Part shown: positions 37,794 through 45,266 of the stretch, piece by piece
Layout: every line of letters begins with the position of its first letter
Numbering within the stretch: the first letter of the stretch is position 1
NCBI RefSeq assembly: GCF_003325375.1
Contig: NZ_CP030862.1
Span: forward strand, 1,243,501-1,307,500
Reading direction: 5' to 3'
Length of the DNA: 64,000 bases
Origin: Streptomyces globosus
GTDB lineage: Bacteria > Actinomycetota > Actinomycetes > Streptomycetales > Streptomycetaceae
Position numbers and translations under genes: made by a program
Notes under the pieces: model-generated
What the model saw: only the letters and a program-made list of their open reading frames with translations
The model's database searches: none
What the model was told of the DNA's origin: nothing

Positions 37794-39023
37794 GTGAAGC
37801 TGCAGCCGATTCGCGGCCGTGCCCGCCGCACCGGTCTGCCGGCCCTTCTGCTGGGAGCGGCGCTGCTGTTCACGAGCGCGTGCAGCAACGGCGGCGACGC
37901 CGGCGGCGCAGGCGCCGGCAGCGCAGGCGCGGGGGGCGCGGCCAAGACGGGGACGGAGGCCTCCAAGGCGGTCGTCACCGTCAAGCCGGACGACGGGTCC
38001 AAGGAAGTGGCCACCAGCGGCGTCCTGAAGATAACCGCAACCGGCGGCAAGCTCACCACGGTGAGCGTCGCCGACACCAAGGGCAACCAGGTCGAGGGCA
38101 AGATATCGGCGGACGGCGCCGGCTGGGAGCCGGTGCGGCACCTGGCCTCGGCCACCGAGTACAAGGTGCACGCGGTCGCCAAGGACGAGGCGGGCCGCGA
38201 GTCCGCCAAGGACGCCACCTTCACCACCCTCACCCCGAAGAACACCTTCATCGGCCACTACACGCCCGAGGACGGGCAGACCGTCGGCGTCGGCATGCCG
38301 GTGTCGTTCAACTTCACCCGCGGCATCACCAACACCGAGGCGGTCGAGAAGGCCATCACGGTGACGGCCGAGCCGTCCGTCCCGATCGAGGGCCACTGGT
38401 TCGGCAACGACCGCCTCGACTTCCGCCCGGAGAAGTACTGGGCCGCCGGAACCAAGGTCACCGTGAAGATCGCCCTGGACGGGGTCGAGGGCCGGCCGGG
38501 CGTCTACGGCAAGCAGACCCGCACGGTCAGCTTCACGATCGGCCGCTCGCAGGTCTCCACGGTCGACGCGAGCGAGCACACGATGCAGGTCGTCCGCGAC
38601 GGCCAGGTCATCAAGAACCTGCCCATCACCGCAGGCGCCCCGTCGACGACCACGTACAACGGCCAGATGGTCATCAGCGAGAAGTACAAGGTGACCCGGA
38701 TGAACGGCGCGACCGTCGGGTTCGGCGGCGAGTACGACATCTCCGACGTCCCGCACGCGATGCGGCTGTCGACCTCGGGCACCTTCGTCCACGGCAACTA
38801 CTGGGCCTCGGCGAGCACGTTCGGATCGCAGAACGTCAGCCACGGCTGCATCGGCCTGAAGGACGTCCGCGGCGCCTACGACGGCAACCAGCCCGCCGCC
38901 TGGTTCTTCAACGAGTCGCTCATCGGCGACGTCGTCATCGTGAAGAACTCCAAGGACAAGCAGATCGCCCCGGACAACGGCCTCAACGGCTGGAACATGG
39001 ACTGGGCGGAGTGGGTCAAGTAA
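37794..39023 (+). CDS. L,D-transpeptidase lipoprotein with Ig-like domains (copy 2)
   Basis: 409 residues, paralogue of the gene at 34015 with the same layout: lipobox TSAC near residue 28, Gly/Ala-rich linker, two Ig-like domains (KPDDGSKEVATSG; YTPEDGQTVGVGM) and YkuD domain with HGNYW and SHGCIGL, nucleophile Cys352, ending WNMDWAEW. GTG at 37794 is chosen for GGAGAAG just upstream and for the clean lipoprotein signal; an in-frame ATG 25 codons earlier would bury it. Separated from the SpaA-repeat gene by a strong terminator, so expressed on its own. Confidence 0.93.
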   Translation: MKLQPIRGRARRTGLPALLLGAALLFTSACSNGGDAGGAGAGSAGAGGAAKTGTEASKAVVTVKPDDGSKEVATSGVLKITATGGKLTTVSVADTKGNQVEGKISADGAGWEPVRHLASATEYKVHAVAKDEAGRESAKDATFTTLTPKNTFIGHYTPEDGQTVGVGMPVSFNFTRGITNTEAVEKAITVTAEPSVPIEGHWFGNDRLDFRPEKYWAAGTKVTVKIALDGVEGRPGVYGKQTRTVSFTIGRSQVSTVDASEHTMQVVRDGQVIKNLPITAGAPSTTTYNGQMVISEKYKVTRMNGATVGFGGEYDISDVPHAMRLSTSGTFVHGNYWASASTFGSQNVSHGCIGLKDVRGAYDGNQPAAWFFNESLIGDVVIVKNSKDKQIAPDNGLNGWNMDWAEWVK

Positions 39024-39110
39024 CCCCTCCGCGAGCCCGCTGACGGCGGCCCGGTGCTGTGACCCACGGCACCGGGCCGTTTGGTGTTAACCGGCGCTAA
39101 CCTTCCCCGT

Positions 39111-39878
39111 ATGACCCTCTCTCTCGAAGTCTCCGAAGGCGTCGGCACCATCCGCCTGGACCGGCCGCCCATGAACGCCCTGGACATCGCCGCCCAGGAC
39201 CGGCTGCGCGAGCTGGCGGCCGAGGCCGGCGACCGCGCCGACGTCCGGGCCGTCATCCTCTACGGCGGCGAGAAGGTGTTCGCGGCCGGCGCGGACATCA
39301 AGGAGATGCAGACGATGGACCATGCGGCGATGGTCGCCCGGTCCCGCGCGCTCCAGGACGCCTTCACCGCCGTGGCGCGGATCCCCAAGCCGGTCGTGGC
39401 GGCCGTCACCGGCTACGCGCTGGGCGGCGGCTGCGAGTTGGCGCTCTGCGCGGACTACCGCATCGCCGCCGACAACGCCAAGCTCGGCCAGCCCGAGATC
39501 CTGCTCGGCCTCATCCCCGGCGCGGGCGGCACCCAGCGCCTCTCCCGCCTGGTCGGCCCGTCCAAGGCCAAGGACCTGATCTTCACCGGCCGGATGGTCA
39601 AGGCGGACGAGGCGCTCGCCCTCGGCCTCGTCGACCGGGTGGTGCCCGCGGCGGAGGTGTACGGGCAGGCGCAGGCCTGGGCCGCGGCGCTCGCCAAGGG
39701 CCCGGCCATCGCGCTCCGTGCGGCGAAGGAGTGCGTCGACGCGGGCCTGGAGGCGGACATCGACACGGGCCTGGCCATCGAACGGAACTGGTTCGCGGGC
39801 CTGTTCGCGACCGAGGACCGGGAGCGGGGCATGCGCAGCTTCGTCGAGGAGGGGCCGGGCAAGGCGAAGTTCCTCTAG
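39111..39878 (+). CDS. Enoyl-CoA hydratase/isomerase family protein
   Basis: Family role: hydration of trans-2-enoyl-CoA in fatty-acid or amino-acid breakdown. 255 residues, crotonase fold. AAGADIKEM (first oxyanion-hole segment, near 62-70) and ALGGGCELALCADYRIA with LGQPEILLGLIPGAGGTQRL; Glu near 111 and Glu near 131 are the two catalytic acids of hydratases. ATG at 39111 lies about 8 bases after a TAACCT hexamer with no ribosome site between, so the message may be leaderless. Transcribed alone. Confidence 0.93.
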   Translation: MTLSLEVSEGVGTIRLDRPPMNALDIAAQDRLRELAAEAGDRADVRAVILYGGEKVFAAGADIKEMQTMDHAAMVARSRALQDAFTAVARIPKPVVAAVTGYALGGGCELALCADYRIAADNAKLGQPEILLGLIPGAGGTQRLSRLVGPSKAKDLIFTGRMVKADEALALGLVDRVVPAAEVYGQAQAWAAALAKGPAIALRAAKECVDAGLEADIDTGLAIERNWFAGLFATEDRERGMRSFVEEGPGKAKFL

Positions 39879-39920
39879 GGCGGCGGGAATTCGCCGGTCC
39901 TCCCTGGGGGTGGATTAGCC

Positions 39921-39995
39921 CGGCCTTAACGCGGCCTTAAGCGGGGCGGGCGACCGCCCGCGGGTGATCATCGCAGTGCGGTGCGTCATCGCAGT
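39921..39995. repeat. Two pairs of direct repeats upstream of the ATPase gene
   Basis: CGGCCTTAA occurs at 39921 and 39932, 11 bp apart (one helical turn). TCATCGCAGT occurs at 39968 and 39986, 18 bp apart. Between them is a GCGGGC/GCCCGC hairpin (39946-39961) that may end the hydratase transcript. Possible regulator sites. Confidence 0.45.
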
Positions 39996-40125
39996 TCAGC
40001 GCCGCCGGGCGGGCCTCCGGTTGCCCGGCGCATATGACGGGGCACCCCTGCGCGGCATCACGCTGCGGGGGGTGTTTTCCCGCGGAACGGCCCGGGCGGG
40101 CCCGCAGCCCGTCCATGATGGGTGC

Positions 40126-40629
40126 ATGGCGGGCCTGGAGGGTGTGGAGCAGCCGCGGCCGCAGGGCGGCGCCGCGGCCGTGCGGCCGACGGCGGCACTG
40201 GAGGACGAGCAGGGCCTCGGCGCGGTGGAGGAGTACGGCAATCCGGCCGAGGCGGAGGTGACCCTGCCGTCCATGCCGGTCTCGGCGGGCACCGCCCGCC
40301 GGCTCGCCCAGTACGTGGTGATCCGCTTCTGGGGCTTCTCCCCGCAGGTCGCCGAGCACACCGTGCTGCTGGTGTCCGAACTCGTCGGCAACGCGGTGCG
40401 CCATACGGGCGCCCGCTCGTTCGGCTTACGGATGGTGCGGCGGCGCGGCTGGATCCGGGTGGAGGTGCGCGACCCCTCGCGGGGGCTGCCCTGCCTGATG
40501 CCGGTGCAGGAGCTGGACACCACGGGGCGGGGGCTCTTCCTCGTCGACAAGCTGTCCGACCGGTGGGGCGCGGACCTGCTGCCCCGCGGCAAGATCACCT
40601 GGTTCGAGATGCGGGTGGCGGACCGCTGA
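40126..40629 (+). CDS. Anti-sigma-factor-like ATP-binding protein (HATPase_c, RsbW/SpoIIAB type)
   Basis: 167 residues. Bergerat-fold ATP-binding motifs: N box SELVGNAVRHTG near 89-100 and G boxes RDPSRGLP near 118 and TTGRGLFLVDKLSDRWG near 135-151. The first 50 residues are disordered. Family role: serine kinase of an anti-sigma-factor antagonist, or stand-alone ATPase; streptomycetes have dozens. ATG at 40126 has a weak ribosome site, and the frame is open upstream to 39964. No antagonist or sigma gene is adjacent, so the target is unknown. Confidence 0.87.
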   Translation: MAGLEGVEQPRPQGGAAAVRPTAALEDEQGLGAVEEYGNPAEAEVTLPSMPVSAGTARRLAQYVVIRFWGFSPQVAEHTVLLVSELVGNAVRHTGARSFGLRMVRRRGWIRVEVRDPSRGLPCLMPVQELDTTGRGLFLVDKLSDRWGADLLPRGKITWFEMRVADR

Positions 40630-40646
40630 GCGGGCCCCGGAACGCC

Positions 40647-40688
40647 TGAAGCCCCCGTGCGCCGCGGTGGGGCGTCGTGGGGGCTTCA
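40647..40688 (+). terminator. Terminator after the HATPase gene
   Basis: TGAAGCCCCC (40647-40656) pairs with GGGGGCTTCA (40679-40688), a perfect 10-bp stem starting 17 bases after the stop codon. Confidence 0.75.
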
Positions 40689-40694
40689 TGGGTG

Positions 40695-40727
40695 CGCCGA
40701 GGATCGAAAGGGGTGTGATCCTCGGCG
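40695..40727. repeat. Second strong hairpin just after the terminator
   Basis: CGCCGAGGATC (40695-40705) and GATCCTCGGCG (40717-40727), perfect 11 bp with an 11-base loop, begins 6 bases after the previous hairpin. Either a backup terminator or the 5' part of a separate transcript. Confidence 0.65.
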
Positions 40728-41014
40728 TGGGCGACTTCGCTCGGGTCAATGGGAAGCCGTGATTCCGACTATGGCAGACGGGGGACCGAATGCCAAAAGT
40801 CCCAACTTGGACATAAGTGTGCATATCCCAAGACTTTCCCGCTAAATCTTAGGTGAGGTCCGCCACGCACCTCGTAATCCATGAATAAATATCCACCCCC
40901 CTGTGTGAATCCTTGATCAGGCGGCGGGTTAACCCCCGAATGGCCCCTCTTTGGTTGGTGTCCCGAATTGGGTCAATCGTTACTTCTCGGCACAACGCCC
41001 CCTTAAATGGGCGG
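40728..41014. other. AT-rich intergenic region before the deacetylase gene
   Basis: 287 bp with clearly lower GC than the rest of the window, mostly around 40,780-40,915. It contains a short frame 40771-40845 (24 residues, ATG to TAA) without a good ribosome site, an ARG-box-like string at 40880-40895, and the palindrome GGGTTAACCC at 40926-40935. It probably carries the promoter for the deacetylase/propeller operon. No gene is called. Confidence 0.5.
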
Positions 41015-41806
41015 GTGCCTTGCTACCCGGACCGCAGGTCCGCCCTCCGCGCCGGTGCGGCGGCCGCCGCCGGAGTCCTCGCCACCGCCTGTGGCGCGGG
41101 CGGCGCCCACCCCTCCGCCGCACCGGCCTCCGCGGCCCCCGCCAAGGCCGCCCCGGCCCGGCCGCCCCGCCGCCCCGCGGCCGCGCCGCGCCGCTTCGCC
41201 GGGCAGCCCGAGGAGATCGCGCACGGTCCCCGCACCCGCCCCGAGGTGGCCCTCACCTTCCACGGCAACGGCGACCCCGCGACCGCCCGCGCCGTCCTCG
41301 CCGAGGCCGAGCGCGCCGGCGCCCGGGTCACCGTCCTCGCCGTCGGCACCTGGCTCGACGCCCACCCCGCAATGGCCGCGCGCATCCTGGACGGCGGCCA
41401 CGAACTCGGCAACCACACCCAGCGCCACCTCGCCCTCAACGACCTGCCGGAGGCCGAGGCCTACGCCGAGATCACCGGCTGCGCCCAGCGCCTGCGGCGG
41501 CTCACCGGCTCCATCGGCACCTGGTTCCGCCCCTCGCAGACGCAGCACGCCACCCCCCTCGTCCGGACGCTGGCCCGCAGGGCGGGCTACCCGCACGTCC
41601 TCTCGTACGACGTGGACTCCCTCGACTTCACCTCGCCCGGCGCGGCGGCCGTCATCCGCACCGTCACCGGGACGATCCGCAGCGGATCCGTGGTGAGCCT
41701 GCACTTCGGCTACGCGGACACGGTCGACGCGATGCCGCCCCTCCTCGAAGAACTCGCGCGCCGGAAGCTGCGCGCGGTGACCACCACGGAGCTGCTGACC
41801 CCATGA
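41015..41806 (+). CDS. Polysaccharide-deacetylase-like lipoprotein with altered first metal motif
   Basis: 263 residues from GTG 41015, chosen because a DRRSALRAG Tat-like n-region and lipobox ATAC (Cys26) then follow; the frame is open further upstream. NodB-like: motif 1 is TFHGNGD (81-87) instead of TFDDGP, motif 2 is HTQRH (134-138) intact, then FRPSQT, DVDSLDF and LHFGY for motifs 3-5. Family role: metal-dependent removal of acetyl groups from glycans. The usual Asp-Asp of motif 1 is missing, though His83 or Asp87 might stand in. ATGA overlap with the next gene shows coupling. Confidence 0.82.
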   Translation: MPCYPDRRSALRAGAAAAAGVLATACGAGGAHPSAAPASAAPAKAAPARPPRRPAAAPRRFAGQPEEIAHGPRTRPEVALTFHGNGDPATARAVLAEAERAGARVTVLAVGTWLDAHPAMAARILDGGHELGNHTQRHLALNDLPEAEAYAEITGCAQRLRRLTGSIGTWFRPSQTQHATPLVRTLARRAGYPHVLSYDVDSLDFTSPGAAAVIRTVTGTIRSGSVVSLHFGYADTVDAMPPLLEELARRKLRAVTTTELLTP

Positions 41807-42993
41807 CGACCCCCCGCCCCTCCCGTAAGGCCGCCGCGCTCGTGGCCGGTCTGGCCCTCGCCGCCCTGGCCGGCTGCGGATCGGCCGACCGGGGCCCCGC
41901 CGAGGCGCTCGGCTCCAAGGCCCCCGCCGGCCGGCCGGCCAAAGCCGTCCCCGCGGCCCCGCCGGGCCTCCCCGGCATGCCGCCGCTCCTCGACCCGAAC
42001 GACGTCTACGCCGCCGACCGGCCGAACGCGCTGTCCCCGGTGGTCAAGGACTTCCCGTCGCGCGTCTACGTCCCGAACACCAACTCCAACACCGTCTCGG
42101 TCATCGACCCGGCGACGTACAAGGTCATCGACACCATCCCGGTGGGCGTCCAGCCGCAGCACGTCGTCCCCTCCTGGGACCTGAAGACCCTCTGGGTCAA
42201 CAACAACCGCGGGCACACCCTCACCCCGATCAACCCGGCGACCGGCGAGGCCGGCAAACCGGTCGAGGTGCACGACCCGTACAACCTGTACTTCACGCCG
42301 AACGGCAAGTACGCGGTCGTCATGGCCTCCATGGACAAGGAGCTCGTCTTCCGCGACCCGCACACCATGGACCGGGTCAAGACGGTCCCCGTGACCTGCT
42401 TCGGCGTCAACCACGCCGACTTCTCGGCGGACGGCCGCTACTTCATCGTCTCCTGCGAGTTCTCCGGGGAGCTGCTGAAGGTGGACACGGAGAAGATGGA
42501 GGTCGTCGCCCAGCAGAAGCTGCCCTTCGAGGGGGCCATGCCGCAGGACGTGAAGGTGTCCCCGGACGGCAAGACCTTCTACGTCGCCGACATGATGGCG
42601 CACGGCATGTGGGTGCTCAGCGGGGACCGGTTCGAGACGCCGAAGCTGCTGCCCACCGGCAAGGGCTGCCACGGGCTGTACGTCAGCCGCGACTCCAGGG
42701 AGATGTACGTCTCCAACCGCGGCGAGGGCTCCGTGTCCGTCTTCGACTTCAAGCAGAACAAGATCACGAAGAAGTGGGAGCTGCCGGACGGCGGCAGCCC
42801 CGACATGGGCGGCGTCAGCGCCGACGGCAAGGTGCTGTGGCTGTCCGGCCGCTACGACAACGAGGTCTACGCGATCGACACGGTGACGGGCAAGGAGCTC
42901 GCCCGGGTCCCCGTCGGCGGCGGCCCGCACGGCCTGGCCGTCTACCCCCAGCCGGGCCGCTACTCCCTCGGCCACACCGGCATCTTCCGCTGA
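41803..42993 (+). CDS. YncE-type beta-propeller lipoprotein
   Basis: 396 residues. Lipobox LAGC near residue 24, Ala/Pro-rich linker, then seven-bladed YVTN/cytochrome-D1-like repeats (about 75-390): VYVPNTNSNTVSVID, TLWVNNNRGHTLTPI, YVADMMAHGMW, MYVSNRGEGSVSVFD, LWLSGRYDNEVYAID. No heme (CxxCH) or quinone motif. Start ATG overlaps the deacetylase stop by ATGA, so both are made together outside the membrane. Function unknown; propellers of this kind often act as binding scaffolds. A hairpin follows. Confidence 0.88.
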   Translation: MTTPRPSRKAAALVAGLALAALAGCGSADRGPAEALGSKAPAGRPAKAVPAAPPGLPGMPPLLDPNDVYAADRPNALSPVVKDFPSRVYVPNTNSNTVSVIDPATYKVIDTIPVGVQPQHVVPSWDLKTLWVNNNRGHTLTPINPATGEAGKPVEVHDPYNLYFTPNGKYAVVMASMDKELVFRDPHTMDRVKTVPVTCFGVNHADFSADGRYFIVSCEFSGELLKVDTEKMEVVAQQKLPFEGAMPQDVKVSPDGKTFYVADMMAHGMWVLSGDRFETPKLLPTGKGCHGLYVSRDSREMYVSNRGEGSVSVFDFKQNKITKKWELPDGGSPDMGGVSADGKVLWLSGRYDNEVYAIDTVTGKELARVPVGGGPHGLAVYPQPGRYSLGHTGIFR

Positions 42994-42999
42994 GGACGT

Positions 43000-43046
43000 G
43001 CGGGGAGGCGCTCCGGTCCGCGGCCCGGTCCGCAGCGCCTCCCCGC
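43000..43046. terminator. Bidirectional terminator hairpin
   Basis: A perfect 13-bp stem, 43000-43012 with 43034-43046 (core GGGGAGGCGCT), lies between the convergent propeller and P450 genes. Confidence 0.8.
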
Positions 43047-43051
43047 GCGGA

Positions 43052-44290
43052 TCACCAGGCGACCGGGAGCCGCTCCGGCAGGCGCTTGATGAAGCCGGTG
43101 CGCCACACCAGGTTCTCCGCGGGCACGGCGAGCCGCAGCCCGGGCAGCCGCTCCACCAGCACCTCCAGCGCGATCATCGCGTGCACCCGGCCCAGCGCGG
43201 AGGCCGGGCAGAAGTGCCGGCCCGCGCCGAACGCGAGGTGGGCGTTGCGGCTCTCGCGCTCCAGGTCCAGCTCCTCCGGCCGGTCGAAGGCCGCCGGGTC
43301 GAAGTTGGCCCCTTCGAGGAGGACGAGGACGAGCTCGCCCTCCCTGACGAGGACGTCGCCGACCCGGACGTCGGCGAGCGCGATGCGCGGCAGGCCGTCG
43401 CCGACGGACAGGTTCCAGCGCAGCAGCTCGTCCACGGCCACCCCCATCCGCTCGGGATGTCTGCGCAGCCATCCGATGAGTTCCGGCCGCTGGAGCAGCG
43501 CCAGTACGGCGAGGACGAGGAACGCGGACGTGGACACGGCGCCGGCGCCGAAGAGGGACACGGCGACGGTCGCGAACATCTCGTCGGTGAGGTGCGCCGA
43601 CTCCGGGTCGGACTCCTTCAGCTCCGCGAACCGGCCGAGGAGCCCCGTACGCTCCTCGGCGGGCAGGGCGGCCTGCCCCGCCAGCCGGTCGGCGAAGTAG
43701 CCGACGTCCTTGTACCAGTTGAGGGCGGAGTCGGCGAACGGCTCGCGCGCGGTCATGAACGCGACGTCCAGCCCGGACATCAGGCGCCGCCAGTCGTCGG
43801 ACGGCACGCCCAGGATCCGGCAGTGCATGGCCGCCGAGTAGGGGTCGGCGAACGCGGCCCGCAGGTCGGCGGGCGCCCCCTCGGCGGCCATCGCGTCGAG
43901 GAGGGCGTGGGCCGTGGCCCGCAGCGCTTCCTGAAGGCCCGCCTGGCGCGGGTTCAGCGACTTCATCACCGCGGCCCGCAGGCCCGCGCTGGTGATGGTG
44001 CCCATGTTGTCGACGACCTCGGGCGGGATCGTCAGCGCGTACTGCCGGGGGACGCCGTCGTTCGCCGTGTCCCTCAGGCTGAACCGGTCGTCCTCCAGCA
44101 CCTGCCTGGCCAGCGCGTAGCTGCTCACCAGCCAGGCCTCGTCGCCCGTCAGGGTGCGGACCCTGGCGACAGGCGCCTTCCCGCGCAGCCGGGCGCACTC
44201 CTCGGGGAGGGCGTCGCCGCGGCGCGACAGCGGGAAGTCGAGGAGGGGGGCGGCCTGCTGCCGGCCCGTGTCAGGCTGCCCGCCGCTCAT
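43052..44290 (-). CDS. CYP121-like cytochrome P450, cyclodipeptide oxidase
   Basis: 412 residues. Heme loop HLAFGAGRHFCPAS, ligand Cys361. From memory of M. tuberculosis CYP121 (mycocyclosin synthase), much of the protein matches closely (PPEVVDNMG, GAGAVST, LVLVLLEGANFDP, LPERLPV). With a constant +16 offset Cys345 becomes Cys361 and Ser237 becomes Ser253, while active-site Gln385/Arg386 are Ile401/Lys402. The usual acid-alcohol pair of helix I is absent, as in CYP121. Likely role: C-C coupling or other oxidation of a cyclodipeptide, with outside ferredoxin partners. ATG lies inside the end of the synthase gene (20-bp overlap). Confidence 0.9.
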   Translation of the reverse strand: MSGGQPDTGRQQAAPLLDFPLSRRGDALPEECARLRGKAPVARVRTLTGDEAWLVSSYALARQVLEDDRFSLRDTANDGVPRQYALTIPPEVVDNMGTITSAGLRAAVMKSLNPRQAGLQEALRATAHALLDAMAAEGAPADLRAAFADPYSAAMHCRILGVPSDDWRRLMSGLDVAFMTAREPFADSALNWYKDVGYFADRLAGQAALPAEERTGLLGRFAELKESDPESAHLTDEMFATVAVSLFGAGAVSTSAFLVLAVLALLQRPELIGWLRRHPERMGVAVDELLRWNLSVGDGLPRIALADVRVGDVLVREGELVLVLLEGANFDPAAFDRPEELDLERESRNAHLAFGAGRHFCPASALGRVHAMIALEVLVERLPGLRLAVPAENLVWRTGFIKRLPERLPVAW

Positions 44291-45011
44291 CGGCGCTCCC
44301 TTCGGCCGGTGCGCGGTCCGCGGGCTCCGGCCGGACGACGGCGCAGCCCTGGTTGCGGGTCGCGCGCAGGCCCCCGCCGCGCGCGAAGAGGAGGTCGGTG
44401 AGCGGCATCCGCACGTGGTAGGCCGCCACGGACGAGGGCACGTCCAGAATGCTCGGCGTGTCCAGGAAGAACGGCAGTTCGGCTGCGAGGTAGTCGAAAC
44501 AGGCCTGCAACTGGGCGTCCGTCATGGATTCGCCTTCCGGCAGCTTGGGGCCGACGAAATGAACGGCCATCTCCTCGCACCCCTTGCGGAATTCGCCGTC
44601 GGTCTCCAGGAAATGCAGGACGCGTCGGTGAAGGAGTCGGTAAACGGAGTTCGACTGGAAGTCGGACAGTGCGCTCACCCGTATGCCCGGATGCGCCCGG
44701 ACGGATTCCTCCACGCCCTTCAGGACCCGCCGGCGGACGGCCTTGATCTCCTTCGAGGCCCGCCTGGCGGCGTGTTCGCGGCTGTACCCGAACGCCGCGA
44801 ACATGCGGTCCACGTGCAGGTCCGCGTAGACGAAGTCGACCTGTGCGAAACGCGATGAGGCCCAGCGGGCCAGGCTTCCGATGCGGTCGGAGCCGAAGTA
44901 GCTGTTTCCGGGGCTGACTCCGATGAGCACATGGTCGCCGTCCTCCCATATGTGCCGGCAGGCGCGGGTGAAGGGGAGGACTTCGAATGATGCGTCGGCT
45001 GTGATCGCCAC
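44271..45011 (-). CDS. tRNA-dependent cyclodipeptide synthase, NYH subfamily
   Basis: Family role: makes a cyclic dipeptide from two aminoacyl-tRNAs through an aminoacyl-enzyme on Ser. 246 residues. With a constant -4 offset to AlbC numbering every key residue is present: Ser33 (Ser37) in GVSPGNSYF, Asn36 (Asn40), Tyr174 (Tyr178) and Glu178 (Glu182) in DYLAAELPFF, Tyr198-His199 (Tyr202-His203). The basic helix SKEIKAVRRRV fits tRNA binding. GTG at 45011 follows AAAGGTGATCAC. The next gene is CYP121-like, suggesting cyclo(Tyr-Tyr) or a related aromatic product; specificity is inference. Confidence 0.94.
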   Translation of the reverse strand: MAITADASFEVLPFTRACRHIWEDGDHVLIGVSPGNSYFGSDRIGSLARWASSRFAQVDFVYADLHVDRMFAAFGYSREHAARRASKEIKAVRRRVLKGVEESVRAHPGIRVSALSDFQSNSVYRLLHRRVLHFLETDGEFRKGCEEMAVHFVGPKLPEGESMTDAQLQACFDYLAAELPFFLDTPSILDVPSSVAAYHVRMPLTDLLFARGGGLRATRNQGCAVVRPEPADRAPAEGSADERRAA

Positions 45012-45129
45012 CTGTGATCACCTTTGTTTGCCGCATGTCCCTGGGAGCCCTGCGCTCCTGGTGTGGCGGCAATGCCGGTACGTTATGCGGTGACCCCGGA
45101 ACGTGACAAGCCCACGTCCGGTTTCCCGG

Positions 45130-45148
45130 CCGGAATCAGTGATTCCGG
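45130..45148. promoter_or_regulatory. Perfect 19-bp palindrome upstream of the cyclodipeptide operon
   Basis: CCGGAATCA-G-TGATTCCGG, 9-bp arms around one base, lies 119 bp before the synthase GTG and 119 bp before the EF-hand GTG on the other side. Size and symmetry suit a dimeric repressor. No dedicated regulator is adjacent; the nearest is the PadR gene at 45543. Confidence 0.6.
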
Positions 45149-45266
45149 GTTACGGCGCGGTAATTGAATTTGTTTCTGCCGGGCGAACGGGACCCGGAGT
45201 CCGCAGCCGCCCGGGCCGGCGCTACCCTGAGCCGGTCAGACAGCACCGAGAAGGGGTGGATCCCAA

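Noticed and set aside
35412..38843. An 1143-codon minus-strand frame across the SpaA-repeat and transpeptidase genes
   Set aside because: It spans two real genes and a strong terminator; composition is that of a shadow frame.
40771..40845. 24-codon peptide gene
   Set aside because: No good ribosome site and no comparison possible here; kept only as an observation, not as a gene.
44271..44290. Sequencing error at the synthase-P450 overlap
   Set aside because: The synthase C-terminus and the P450 N-terminus both make sense through the overlap, and 20-bp overlaps occur in coupled actinobacterial genes.
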